From Thermodesulfobacteriota bacterium (GTDB taxonomy: Bacteria > Desulfobacterota_D > UBA1144 > Nemesobacterales > UBA2774): a stretch of DNA of 9,305 nt. The position numbers were made by a program, and so were the translations under genes. The DNA lies in NCBI GenBank assembly GCA_039028315.1, contig JBCCIH010000085.1, positions 1 to 9,305 on the forward strand. The letters are read 5' to 3'. Positions 1 to 7,020 of the stretch are shown here, one piece after another. Within the stretch, counting starts at the first letter, position 1. Each line of letters opens with the position of its first letter. A model generated the notes under the pieces. It saw only the letters and a list, made by a program, of their open reading frames with translations, was not told the DNA's origin and did not search any database.

Positions 1-1252
1 CGAAGGATATGATCCTGCAGCTGATGAGCTAGCTCCAGACTGGGCTAAGAAGGACGGAGCGCTTAACAATATTAAGCTCGGAATGGACATCTTTGATGTT
101 TGGTTTGAGTCAGGTTCATCATGGCACTCAGTTTTAGAGCAGCGCAATATTGGATACCCTGCAGACCTTTACCTAGAGGGCTCTGACCAGCACAGAGGCT
201 GGTTTCAACTATCACTTCTTCCTGCTCTAGGAGTAACGGGAGTGCCACCATTTAAAGCACTCTTAACTCACGGTTTTATGGTAGACGCTCAGGGCAGAAA
301 GATGAGCAAATCAGGAGGGAACGCTCTTGAAGTTGAAGAGCTTCTTAAGACAAACGGTGCAGACATCTGCCGCTGGTGGGTTAGCTCACTTAAATATACA
401 AACGACATTAAAGTAGATCTGGAGTTCTTTAAAGTAGCTGGAGATGAGTATCGAAAGGTTAGAAATACAATCAGATTCTTGCTCGGAAATATCAATGATT
501 TTGATCCAAATAAAGACGCTGTCGAATTTAGTGCTGATGATAAGTATTCCCTCGACAGCTGGGCAATGTCTGAACTTTCAAATTTTATAAATGAAACAAA
601 CAAGGCTTATGAGGAGTTTGATTACAAAAAGGCAAACGAGCTAATATTTCATTTCTGCTATGAGACACTGAGCGCAGTATATCTGGCAGCTATAAAAGAC
701 AGACTTTACTGCGACAAATCTGACAGCAGAACCAGAAGACGCTCGCAGACTGCAATGTACAGTATTGCTGATGCGTTGATCAGATTTTTATCACCGATTT
801 TAGTACATAGCGCTGATGAAGCTTACAGAAGCCTTCACAAAGAAGAGTCCGACACTCAAAACAGCGTTCATCTCTTAACTATGCCAAAGGCCTTAGAGGT
901 ACTAGCAGATGAGAATTGGGACAAGGTAATGGAGCTTCGCAGTGAGACTTTAAAAGCGATAGAAGAGGCCAAAGAATCCCAGGGAATCAGCAATCCTCTT
1001 GATACTGGTATAAACACAGAAGTTGAAAGTCAGTCTTATGAAGCATTAAAACCTTTTGAACCTGAACTTGCCGATCTTTGTGGTGTGAGCAGATATACAA
1101 TCAGCAAAGGGGACAAGCTTGGTATATCGGTCCAAGATTTATCAGGCGAACTAAGGTGCGAGCGCTCTTGGAAACGAGACGGCTCAGTTAAAGAACGCTC
1201 TGACGGCGGCTTCTTATCAGATAGGGATGCTCAAGCTTTAGGACTAGATTAA
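1..1252 (+). CDS. ileS: Isoleucyl-tRNA synthetase, C-terminal part (5' end outside window)
   Basis: This cytoplasmic class I aminoacyl-tRNA synthetase charges tRNA-Ile with isoleucine. The frame is open from base 2 and gives 416 residues, the C-terminal 45% or so of a protein that is usually about 930 residues; the ATG at 83 is internal. Visible landmarks are the catalytic-core segment DVWFESGSSWH, then SDQHRGWFQ, then the KMSKS signature at 299-313 that closes over ATP. The anticodon-binding helical domain follows (about 480-900), then a C-terminal tail. The tail aligns with the usual zinc knuckle, but only the first of four cysteines remains: Cys codon at 1157, then Ser (1166), Ser (1217) and Asp (1226). 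The family normally has CxxC...CxxC here. The gene ends in TAA, 16 bases from the convergent HIT gene. Identity is certain; the consequence of the lost zinc ligands is inference. Confidence 0.97.
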   Translation, partial: EGYDPAADELAPDWAKKDGALNNIKLGMDIFDVWFESGSSWHSVLEQRNIGYPADLYLEGSDQHRGWFQLSLLPALGVTGVPPFKALLTHGFMVDAQGRKMSKSGGNALEVEELLKTNGADICRWWVSSLKYTNDIKVDLEFFKVAGDEYRKVRNTIRFLLGNINDFDPNKDAVEFSADDKYSLDSWAMSELSNFINETNKAYEEFDYKKANELIFHFCYETLSAVYLAAIKDRLYCDKSDSRTRRRSQTAMYSIADALIRFLSPILVHSADEAYRSLHKEESDTQNSVHLLTMPKALEVLADENWDKVMELRSETLKAIEEAKESQGISNPLDTGINTEVESQSYEALKPFEPELADLCGVSRYTISKGDKLGISVQDLSGELRCERSWKRDGSVKERSDGGFLSDRDAQALGLD

Positions 1253-1272
1253 CAAAAGTAGACTTAGTCTAC
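1252..1272 (-). terminator. Possible Rho-independent terminator of the HIT gene
   Basis: A perfect inverted repeat, GTAGACT-T-AGTCTAC on the plus strand, occupies 1258-1272. Read on the minus strand it is followed at once by TTTTGTT, so it could form a short hairpin plus U-tract ending the HIT transcript. The HIT stop codon TAG lies inside the hairpin. No T-run follows on the plus strand, so it would not serve ileS. The stem is short and not GC-rich, hence moderate confidence. Confidence 0.4.
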
Positions 1273-1610
1273 CCTGGAGGCCAAGTCATCTGACGGCCAC
1301 CTAACAGATGAATATGAAGGTGATATACTTCTTGGCCGCCTTCTGGGTTAGTATTTGCAACCAGTCTATAACCTGAGTCCGAAATACCAAGTGACTTTGC
1401 TACTTCAGAGGCTTTCACCATCATATGTCCAAGGATTTCTTTATCGCCCTCAGTGACCTCAGCCATTGAGGGGATTTCCTTTTTAGGAATGATCAAAACG
1501 TGCACTGGAGCCTTGGGGTCAATATCCTTAAAAGCAAGACAAATATCATCCTCGTAGACTATATCAGCAGGTATTTCCTTATCTATAATTTTTTTAAAAA
1601 TTGTGCTCAT
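1269..1610 (-). CDS. HIT-family (HinT-like) purine nucleotide phosphoramidase
   Basis: This is a 113-residue histidine-triad protein of the HinT branch. Family members hydrolyse AMP-lysine and other adenosine phosphoramidates in the cytoplasm as homodimers. The start is MSTIFKKIIDKEIPADIVYEDD, and the active-site motif HLHIHLLGG carries the triad histidines at residues 97, 99 and 101. The chain ends in GGRQMTWPPG, the usual HinT C-terminus, so the TAG stop is at the expected place. The ATG has a strong ribosome site, GGAGGAG, 5-7 bases upstream. A TATAAA box lies near 1633-1638 on the minus strand and could be a -10 element. The cysteine hydrolase gene ends 54 bases upstream on the same strand, so the two could also share a transcript. 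The physiological substrate of bacterial HinT is not settled. Confidence 0.93.
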   Translation of the reverse strand: MSTIFKKIIDKEIPADIVYEDDICLAFKDIDPKAPVHVLIIPKKEIPSMAEVTEGDKEILGHMMVKASEVAKSLGISDSGYRLVANTNPEGGQEVYHLHIHLLGGRQMTWPPG

Positions 1611-1664
1611 ACATGCTCCTCCATTTATTCATTTATAATGACAAATTAATATTTCAATCTGTGT

Positions 1665-2729
1665 TTAATTACATATTCCAGGCCAATCACACAAGGGCTC
1701 TGTCGATTGAACTATGTGCATTCCTGCATCTGCAAATTCTTTAAATGCCTGATTTGCATGTTCAGTAAAATCTATTTCACCTGGCACAACAATAGGTGAT
1801 GTACAATCCTGTAGTATATAAATTTTCTCCGCCAGATTCTCATCATCCGATCTAATCAATTTAAGCAAATCTGATATAGTCCATGCTATACAATGACTCT
1901 TTGCCTGACCCGCGATAATTAATGCATCAAAATCCAGTAGTTTTTTATATATATGATCTAGGTTTGTGGATTTCTCAAACAGTGCTTGGTTTCTAGCTCC
2001 TAGCGTAGTTCCCTCATGAGTTGTAATAACTTCTGGCCTTAGTACTGAATAATGCTCGGTAAGAGGGTGATCACCTTTAACATATATAAACGGCTGTGAT
2101 GATCTTGCGATAGAATGAAAAAATACCGCCTCTTCAATAGAGGAAACGAGAGCATGGCCAATGCCGCCAAGCATAGCATGATAAGGCCAAATTGTAAGCT
2201 CATATTTTCCAGATTTCTCAAGCTCTTGTGTATAGTGAAGTAGATGTTTCTCGATGTAATTAGGATCAGACTGTAAGTTTTGCACTAAATCTTGATTAAA
2301 GCGCCATCTCTTATTTTTAATATCGTCAGAAGTTATCTGCGTATAGGGCTTTGGATGGTCTCCTTTCTCATCTAGAAAAAAGATGCCGTGAAATATGTGC
2401 ATTGCCTGGTGTGTATCCATAGTAGGGAAAATCTGAGTAATATTATGAAGGTTTCTATATATAAACTCAGATAGCCGGATATTGTCATCAACAGCAGCCA
2501 GCCCCGAACTACCGCCAACGAAGAGCTCAAAACCTGGTATACAAAATGTATTCTGCACATCCACTAATACAAGACATATTCTAGGTTCATCTTGTGATAC
2601 AGGGCTTAATTTATGTTCTTGAGCCCAATTGCCAGCCATAATAGCAATATTTTCATATTCTACTCGCCAAACCTCTTTAACCTTGTCTGAATTGTAATGA
2701 GGAGGAATTTTAAGCTCTTTGTTATTCAT
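1665..2729 (-). CDS. Nicotinamidase-like (isochorismatase-fold) cysteine hydrolase, long form
   Basis: This is a 354-residue protein with all active-site parts of the nicotinamidase/isochorismatase fold, counted from the ATG at 2729. LVDVQNTF carries the general-acid Asp57. MDTH carries the metal ligands Asp105 and His107. WPYH supplies a third ligand, His184. YVKGDHP holds the catalytic Lys218, and GQAKSHCIAWT holds the nucleophile Cys280. Typical nicotinamidases have about 180-220 residues; here the first and second ligand groups are separated by an insert of roughly 60-70 residues, and about 50 residues precede the first motif. The substrate cannot be told: nicotinamide is plausible, but so is another amide. 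A TTG at 2741 would add four residues; I prefer the ATG because a possible extended -10 element puts the transcript start downstream of that TTG. The gene is divergent from lutA and may be co-transcribed with the HIT gene. Confidence 0.85.
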   Translation of the reverse strand: MNNKELKIPPHYNSDKVKEVWRVEYENIAIMAGNWAQEHKLSPVSQDEPRICLVLVDVQNTFCIPGFELFVGGSSGLAAVDDNIRLSEFIYRNLHNITQIFPTMDTHQAMHIFHGIFFLDEKGDHPKPYTQITSDDIKNKRWRFNQDLVQNLQSDPNYIEKHLLHYTQELEKSGKYELTIWPYHAMLGGIGHALVSSIEEAVFFHSIARSSQPFIYVKGDHPLTEHYSVLRPEVITTHEGTTLGARNQALFEKSTNLDHIYKKLLDFDALIIAGQAKSHCIAWTISDLLKLIRSDDENLAEKIYILQDCTSPIVVPGEIDFTEHANQAFKEFADAGMHIVQSTEPLCDWPGICN

Positions 2730-2744
2730 ATAGCCGCCCAAAGG

Positions 2745-2753
2745 TTTATATCA
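2745..2753 (-). promoter_or_regulatory. Possible extended -10 promoter of the cysteine hydrolase
   Basis: On the minus strand this reads TGATATAAA, a TG-n-TATAAA extended -10 element. No good -35 hexamer is seen upstream. A start about seven bases downstream would leave a leader of only about ten bases before the ATG at 2729. Weak evidence from sequence alone. Confidence 0.35.
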
Positions 2754-2759
2754 CTAAAA

Positions 2760-2788
2760 TTGACATTATTCTTCTAAATTGTGATACT
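2760..2788 (+). promoter_or_regulatory. Sigma-70-type promoter of lutABC
   Basis: A perfect -35 hexamer TTGACA (2760-2765) is followed by a 17-base spacer and the -10 hexamer GATACT (2783-2788), with TG at 2780-2781 making an extended -10. Transcription would begin near 2795, giving a leader of about 28 bases before lutA. This is the best promoter match in the window. Confidence 0.7.
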
Positions 2789-2794
2789 CACGAT
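2778..2794 (+). promoter_or_regulatory. Candidate operator overlapping the lutABC -10 box
   Basis: The segment attGTGAtacTCACgat is an imperfect 17-base palindrome with perfect arms GTGA/TCAC, centred at 2786 on the -10 hexamer. A repressor bound here would block RNA polymerase. The piece TTGTGATACTC also matches the GntR/FadR-type consensus TNGTNNNACNA at every fixed base except the last, and GntR-family proteins are known regulators of lactate genes. No regulator gene lies nearby, so the partner is inferred. Confidence 0.4.
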
Positions 2795-2822
2795 ATTAAC
2801 TTTAAACTGATACAAACATATT

Positions 2823-3587
2823 ATGCAACTAAAGCGCCCGATTAAAGCCCATATATTTATCACATGCCTCGTCGATACCTTTTTTCCAAAAGTAGGTGAG
2901 AGCATGGTTTCAGTTTTGCAGGAACTTGGAGTCGAAGTTGATTTTATACAGGAGCAAACATGCTGCGGACAACCCGCATATAATAGCGGTTATCAACAAG
3001 ATGCTAAACAGGTGGCCGAGAGATTCATTTTGTTGTTTGAAAATGTTCTATCAAGTAGTGAAAATGAGGAAATATACATAGTTTGCCCATCTGGATCGTG
3101 CAGTTCTATGGTTAAAGTATTTTATAAAGATTTGTTCAAGAACTCCCCTTTATTATTAGAAAAAATAGAGCTGATTGCCGCACGAACCTATGAGTTCTCT
3201 GATTTTTTAGTAAATGTACTAAATGTGCGTGAGGTTGGGGCTAAATTTGACGGGATCGTGACTTATCACGACTCATGTCACCTGCTTAGGGAACTCAGAG
3301 TAGAAAACGCACCAAGAGAGCTTATTAAAAAGGTAGAAGGTATTGATTTTAAAGAAATGGATATGCATGACGCATGCTGCGGCTTCGGAGGCACATTTTC
3401 TATAAAATTCCCTAAGGTTTCTGTATCCATGCTCGATGAGAAGATTGATTGTATATTAAATAGTGGCGCAGATACAGTTGTTTCGGCAGATATGGGCTGT
3501 TTAATGAACATCGGCGGAGCACTTAGCAGACGCAATTTGCCGATCAAAGTAATGCATTTGGCCGAGCTTCTTACAAAAAGAGGATAA
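2823..3587 (+). CDS. lutA: L-lactate utilisation protein LutA, CCG-domain Fe-S protein
   Basis: This 254-residue protein is the first subunit of the LutABC system, which oxidises L-lactate to pyruvate in the cytoplasm, probably passing electrons to the membrane chain. It has the two cysteine-rich CCG domains of the family (also found in heterodisulfide reductase and glycolate oxidase subunits). The first has CCGQPAYNSG (Cys47-48) and later Cys88 and Cys93. The second has DSCH (Cys152), CCGFGGTF (Cys185-186) and Cys226. Length and motif order are normal for LutA. The ATG at 2823 lies about eight residues before the conserved HIFITCLVD segment. No Shine-Dalgarno sequence is visible in front of it, which is odd for an operon leader gene. 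lutB begins two bases after its stop. Confidence 0.95.
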   Translation: MQLKRPIKAHIFITCLVDTFFPKVGESMVSVLQELGVEVDFIQEQTCCGQPAYNSGYQQDAKQVAERFILLFENVLSSSENEEIYIVCPSGSCSSMVKVFYKDLFKNSPLLLEKIELIAARTYEFSDFLVNVLNVREVGAKFDGIVTYHDSCHLLRELRVENAPRELIKKVEGIDFKEMDMHDACCGFGGTFSIKFPKVSVSMLDEKIDCILNSGADTVVSADMGCLMNIGGALSRRNLPIKVMHLAELLTKRG

Positions 3588-3589
3588 AT

Positions 3590-5026
3590 ATGGCATATGA
3601 ACAAGTAAGATTCGAAATAGATTCTGAGAAGGCCATACAAAATAAAGGGCTCAAAAAGGCTCTAGTGAATGTTACAAACCGCTTTCGTTCAGCTAGAAAT
3701 AATGCGAGTCATGATGTTTCAAATTGGGAAGAACTCAGGTCAGCCGCTCGAGAAGTTAAAAAAGAGACCATCTCAAATTTAGACAAATATCTTCTAATGC
3801 TTGAGGATAGTGTTAAAAGCAAAGGCGGAAGGGTCCATTGGGCTAAGGATTCTAAGGACGCCTCTGAAATCATTATCAAAATAGCTGAGGATAGCAATGT
3901 TAAGTCAGTAGTAAAAAGCAAATCCATGGCTACCGAAGAAATAGAATTAAATGACAAATTCAATGAGGCGGGAATTAAAGTAGTTGAAACTGATCTGGGT
4001 GAGTATATCATTCAGCTGGCTGGTGAGCATCCATCTCACATAATAGCGCCTGCAATTCATAAAACTAAAGATGATATCTCTAGACTATTCTCAGACACAT
4101 TCGATATTCCGTACTATGATAAGCCGGAGGACCTGACAAAATTTGCAAGAGAAAAATTAAGGAACGAATTTTTAAATGCTGATATGGGAGTTTCGGGAGC
4201 AAACTTCGCTGTGGCCGAGACAGGAACAATAGTAGTTGTAGAAAATGAGGGAAATGCCCGTATGACTACTACGGTTCCAAGAATACATGTAGCACTTGTG
4301 GGAATTGAAAAGCTAATTCCAAGATATGAAGATCTTTCACTATTTCTCACCGTTTTGGCTAGAAGCGCAACGGGGCAAAAGTCCTCAACATATGTATCAT
4401 TCATCACAGGTCCAAAGAGACAATCTGATATTGATGGACCTGAGGAATTTCATCTCGTTTTACTGGACAACGGCCGATCTAATATTCTTGCATCAGATGA
4501 AACGAGAGAGTCTCTGTACTGTATAAGATGCGGCGCTTGCCTAAACAACTGTCCTGTGTACAGACAGGTTGGGGGCCACTCATACGGCTGGGCATACTCA
4601 GGACCTATAGGAGCAATAATCAACCCCCAGCTACTTGGACTAGACAAGGCATCAGAGCTTCCCTTTGCCTCTTCACTTTGCGGTGCGTGTCATGATGTTT
4701 GTCCAGTAAAAATTGATTTCCCAAAAGTACTTTTAGAGCTCAGAAAAAATGTTGTTGAATCAAAAAGCAAAAGCACTAGGTTAGGGGAGGCATTCTTAGA
4801 GAAGACAGGAATCAAGCTTTGGAGATTTGCAATGATGAATGAGAGAATATATAAAACTACAAATAAATTAGGCTACTATCTCCAAAAGCCATTTAGGAGT
4901 GGTGATGATAAATTAAATTCCTTGCCTTACCCATTTTCGAGATGGACTGAGCAAAGGGATTTCCCAGCAGTTGCAAAAAAAACATTTAGAGAAAGTTGGG
5001 CAGATATCAAGCAGGGTATAGGGTAG
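3590..5026 (+). CDS. lutB: L-lactate utilisation protein LutB, LUD domain plus 2[4Fe-4S] ferredoxin
   Basis: This 478-residue iron-sulfur subunit of the LutABC lactate-oxidising system belongs to the LldF/YkgF family. Roughly residues 70-300 form the LUD domain, including AETGTIVVVENEGNARM and a later ITGPKRQSDI segment. A two-cluster ferredoxin region follows: the first motif CIRCGACLNNCP has Cys311, 314, 317 and 321, and the second, CGACHDVCP, has Cys364, 367 and 371. A C-terminal tail of about 100 residues matches the family layout. The start is well supported: AGAGGA at 3579-3584 lies inside the end of lutA, five bases before the ATG, which suggests translational coupling. The stop is TAG, and a readthrough product would be only five codons longer. 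lutC follows after 14 bases. Confidence 0.96.
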   Translation: MAYEQVRFEIDSEKAIQNKGLKKALVNVTNRFRSARNNASHDVSNWEELRSAAREVKKETISNLDKYLLMLEDSVKSKGGRVHWAKDSKDASEIIIKIAEDSNVKSVVKSKSMATEEIELNDKFNEAGIKVVETDLGEYIIQLAGEHPSHIIAPAIHKTKDDISRLFSDTFDIPYYDKPEDLTKFAREKLRNEFLNADMGVSGANFAVAETGTIVVVENEGNARMTTTVPRIHVALVGIEKLIPRYEDLSLFLTVLARSATGQKSSTYVSFITGPKRQSDIDGPEEFHLVLLDNGRSNILASDETRESLYCIRCGACLNNCPVYRQVGGHSYGWAYSGPIGAIINPQLLGLDKASELPFASSLCGACHDVCPVKIDFPKVLLELRKNVVESKSKSTRLGEAFLEKTGIKLWRFAMMNERIYKTTNKLGYYLQKPFRSGDDKLNSLPYPFSRWTEQRDFPAVAKKTFRESWADIKQGIG

Positions 5027-5040
5027 GGGACTAAACGAGA

Positions 5041-5712
5041 ATGAGTACTTCTAGAGAAGAAATACTGCATAGAATAAGGCAAGGACTTTCAGGAGTAGAT
5101 GTAACAATTCCGGAACATAAGGATCTTATATCTAAGGCTCAAAAAGTTAATGAGTTAATTTTGGATTCGAAAGATCAACTAGCATCTGAATTTATATCTG
5201 AGCTTGAGAAAGTAAATACAAATTTACTGTCTGCCGGCAAAGAATCTGAGATATTTCCTGCAATTTTAAAATTTGCCAAAGATAGGGGAATAAAATCCTT
5301 CTCAATTTGGGAATCTCAATATCTAAAAGAGATGAATCTCAAAAAACAACTTAAAGATGAAGGACTTAAACTGATTACAGCTAAGAACAAAAATAACATA
5401 GCAAGATGCGATATTGGTATAACAGAAGCGGACTATGCAATAGCCGACACAGGAACCTTAGTGCTCATTGCAAACAAAAACCAGCCAAGAAGCGTATCAC
5501 TGATACCGCCTATCCATTTGGCTATTGTAAGACCAGAGAATCTAGTGAGAAACATCCAGGACCTGTTTGTAATATTAAAAAGCAAGCTGCAAGAGGATGA
5601 GGATCTTACCAGTAATATGACTTTTATCACCGGCCCAAGCCGCACGGCAGATATTGAACTTAACTTAACTCTTGGAGTACATGGACCAAAGGAGTTGTAT
5701 GTGGTTATTTGA
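5041..5712 (+). CDS. lutC: L-lactate utilisation protein LutC, LUD domain
   Basis: This 223-residue protein is the third member of lutABC (YkgG family). It consists almost wholly of a LUD domain. The conserved core reads GITEADYAIADTGTLVL at about residues 126-142, and near the end TGPSRTADIEL is followed by GVHGPKELYVV. LutC has no cysteine clusters, as expected; its exact role in lactate oxidation with LutA and LutB is not well defined in the literature I know. AGGGGA at 5025-5030 lies ten bases before the ATG and overlaps the lutB stop region, so the three genes look like one transcript. The TGA stop is only four bases from the end of the convergent lipoprotein gene. No lactate permease or regulator gene is next to the operon inside this window. 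Confidence 0.94.
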   Translation: MSTSREEILHRIRQGLSGVDVTIPEHKDLISKAQKVNELILDSKDQLASEFISELEKVNTNLLSAGKESEIFPAILKFAKDRGIKSFSIWESQYLKEMNLKKQLKDEGLKLITAKNKNNIARCDIGITEADYAIADTGTLVLIANKNQPRSVSLIPPIHLAIVRPENLVRNIQDLFVILKSKLQEDEDLTSNMTFITGPSRTADIELNLTLGVHGPKELYVVI

Positions 5713-5716
5713 GATT

Positions 5717-6118
5717 TTATTGTTGGAAGAGACCACAGCTTGCATTGCCTAAGTTTACTCCATTTTCTATCACAGTCGCCGTAAAACCATTTTCTTCGTC
5801 ATAATTCAGGTCGGTAAAAATAATATCGTCGCTGCACTCCACTGTCTCACAATCTATTTCAGTACAAAAAAGTACTGTGCCAATCGGAACAAAAACTGGA
5901 GGAGCTGTATCGCAACTCATACCGAAACAACTATTAGCTATAAACTCTCCCAAGCACTCAGACTCTCTAAAACCTTCAAATAAACAATCTGATGGTAAAC
6001 CTGGAACACAATTCACACACTCATTACTACACCCACCATAATTGAGTAGTAGCAGAATTGGTATAAGCAGATACACAAAACTCTTTGCGCTTATTAACAT
6101 ATTAATTAAATGCTGCAT
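5717..6118 (-). CDS. Small cysteine-rich putative lipoprotein, unknown function
   Basis: I do not recognise this protein. From the ATG at 6118 it has 133 residues. A positively charged, hydrophobic leader (AKSFVYLLIPILLLLNYGGC) ends in a Cys at residue 30 that could be a lipidation site, although Tyr at -3 is a poor lipobox residue. The mature part of about 104 residues contains ten further cysteines, many in short pairs (ECVNC, DC, EC), so several disulfides in the periplasm or at the cell surface are likely. It is acidic. A TTG at 6133, 12 bases after AAGGA, could be an alternative start adding five residues; the ATG itself has no clear ribosome site. It lies 42 bases downstream of the dehydrogenase gene on the same strand and may share its transcript. 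A real gene is likely because of the coherent leader, but conservation is unproven. Confidence 0.65.
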   Translation of the reverse strand: MQHLINMLISAKSFVYLLIPILLLLNYGGCSNECVNCVPGLPSDCLFEGFRESECLGEFIANSCFGMSCDTAPPVFVPIGTVLFCTEIDCETVECSDDIIFTDLNYDEENGFTATVIENGVNLGNASCGLFQQ

Positions 6119-6160
6119 GATATAGAAAGACAAAGCAAGTAGATTTCCTTGATTTGATAT

Positions 6161-6874
6161 TTAGGAGATCCACTCGCGGGCGGTGAATTCCTGGCCGTTA
6201 ATTTCTTTGGATTCCTCAGAGGCAAGGTAGACAAAAACTGGCGAGATATCGAGCGGGGTAGGGATGGTGTTTGGATCTTCATCTGGGTAGGCTCCGGCCC
6301 TCATATCAGTACGTGTACCACCGGGGTTAACTGAGTTCACTCTGATATTAGTTTCTGATAGCTCGTCAGCTAAAACTTGAGTCAGCGCTTCAACCCCGAA
6401 TTTAGAAGCGGCGTAGGCTCCCCATTCTTTTTTCCCTTTTCGTCCGACGCTTGAGCTTACATTAATAATGGATGCACTGTCAGATTTAAGAAGAAGCGGG
6501 AGTAGGGCTTTGGTTACAAAAAACTGGGCGTTTAGGTTAATATGAACAACTTCTTCCCACACGTCCTCAGGGTATTCTATAATTGGCGAGCGGACTCCTA
6601 ATATACTGGCATTATTGACTAATACGTCAAGCGCACCCCACCTGGATTCTATATCGAGCGCAAGTCGTTTTATATCATCCGCATCAGTAATATCACATAG
6701 CGCGTAGCGAATCTCGCCAATCATGCGAAGCTCTTGTTGCGTGGAGATAAGGTCATCTTCACTTCGCCCGCAAATAAGCACCTGAGCGCCTTCTTTAAGA
6801 TAAGCCTCAGCTATTCCTTTACCGATACCTTTTCCGCCTCCTGTTATAAGAGCTGTTTTATGGGCTAATTTCAT
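6161..6874 (-). CDS. yciK: Short-chain dehydrogenase/reductase, YciK-like
   Basis: This 237-residue classical SDR is a cytoplasmic NAD(P)-dependent oxidoreductase. TGGGKGIG (residues 11-18) is the cofactor-binding glycine motif. NNAS (87-90), the catalytic Ser near 141, Tyr154 and Lys158 in YAASK, and PGGTRT (184-189) follow in the expected order. The stretches SSSVGRKGKKEWGAYAASKF and NPGGTRTDMRAGAYPDEDP resemble the poorly characterised YciK family of proteobacteria more than FabG-type reductases; the substrate is unknown. I chose the ATG at 6874; the in-frame TTG at 6886 lies within the repeated intergenic element. No Shine-Dalgarno is seen, and the repeat ends eight bases before the ATG, so the message may have a very short leader or arise further upstream. 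Confidence 0.88.
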   Translation of the reverse strand: MKLAHKTALITGGGKGIGKGIAEAYLKEGAQVLICGRSEDDLISTQQELRMIGEIRYALCDITDADDIKRLALDIESRWGALDVLVNNASILGVRSPIIEYPEDVWEEVVHINLNAQFFVTKALLPLLLKSDSASIINVSSSVGRKGKKEWGAYAASKFGVEALTQVLADELSETNIRVNSVNPGGTRTDMRAGAYPDEDPNTIPTPLDISPVFVYLASEESKEINGQEFTAREWIS

Positions 6875-6881
6875 AGTGGGT

Positions 6882-6945
6882 TTCAAGTTTACCAGATTCG
6901 CATAATTTTACAGCGCAAATATCACTAAAAGTTCATCAACAAAAC
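6882..6945 (-). repeat. Two-block intergenic repeat, copy 1
   Basis: On the plus strand, TTCAAGTTTACCAGATT (6882-6898) is followed after 32 bases by GTTCATCAACAAAAC (6931-6945). The 17-base block recurs exactly, and the second block with one base missing, in the same order and orientation at 7788-7839. This copy lies directly upstream of the dehydrogenase, ending eight bases before its ATG. On the minus strand, TAAAAT in the spacer could be a -10 box. A shared operator, promoter or leader element is possible. Confidence 0.55.
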
Positions 6946-6976
6946 ACGAGAAGTGCACCAATGGAAAAAGGTAAAG

Positions 6977-7011
6977 TGTATATATTATCTATACCATATA
7001 CAATATATATA
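6977..7011. other. AT-only inverted repeat after the secreted-protein gene
   Basis: TATATATT (6979-6986) and AATATATA (7002-7009) form an eight-base stem around a 15-base loop, extendable by a G-T and a T-A pair. It begins about ten bases beyond the TAA of the secreted-protein gene. On the minus strand CTTTTTCC follows some distance downstream. It could be a weak terminator, but low-complexity AT sequence forms such repeats by chance. Confidence 0.2.
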
Positions 7012-7020
7012 AATTAGAAT

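Noticed and set aside
289..603. Open frame on the minus strand inside ileS
   Set aside because: It lies wholly antisense to a conserved domain, has no ribosome site and its translation is serine-rich low-information sequence.
2739..2741. TTG start for the hydrolase (similar TTGs at 6133 and 6886)
   Set aside because: No clear Shine-Dalgarno at proper spacing, and an ATG lies a few codons downstream in each case; 6133 remains possible.
2748..2759. ATATCACTAAAA shared with 6919-6930
   Set aside because: A 12-base match is expected several times by chance in a window of this size and AT content.
3278..3640. Open frame of 120 codons antisense to lutA
   Set aside because: It covers conserved CCG-domain sequence on the other strand and shows no recognisable motif.
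5701..5736. GTGGT...ACCAC inverted repeat at the lutC end as a terminator
   Set aside because: The loop is about 26 bases, the stem five, and no T-run follows on either strand.
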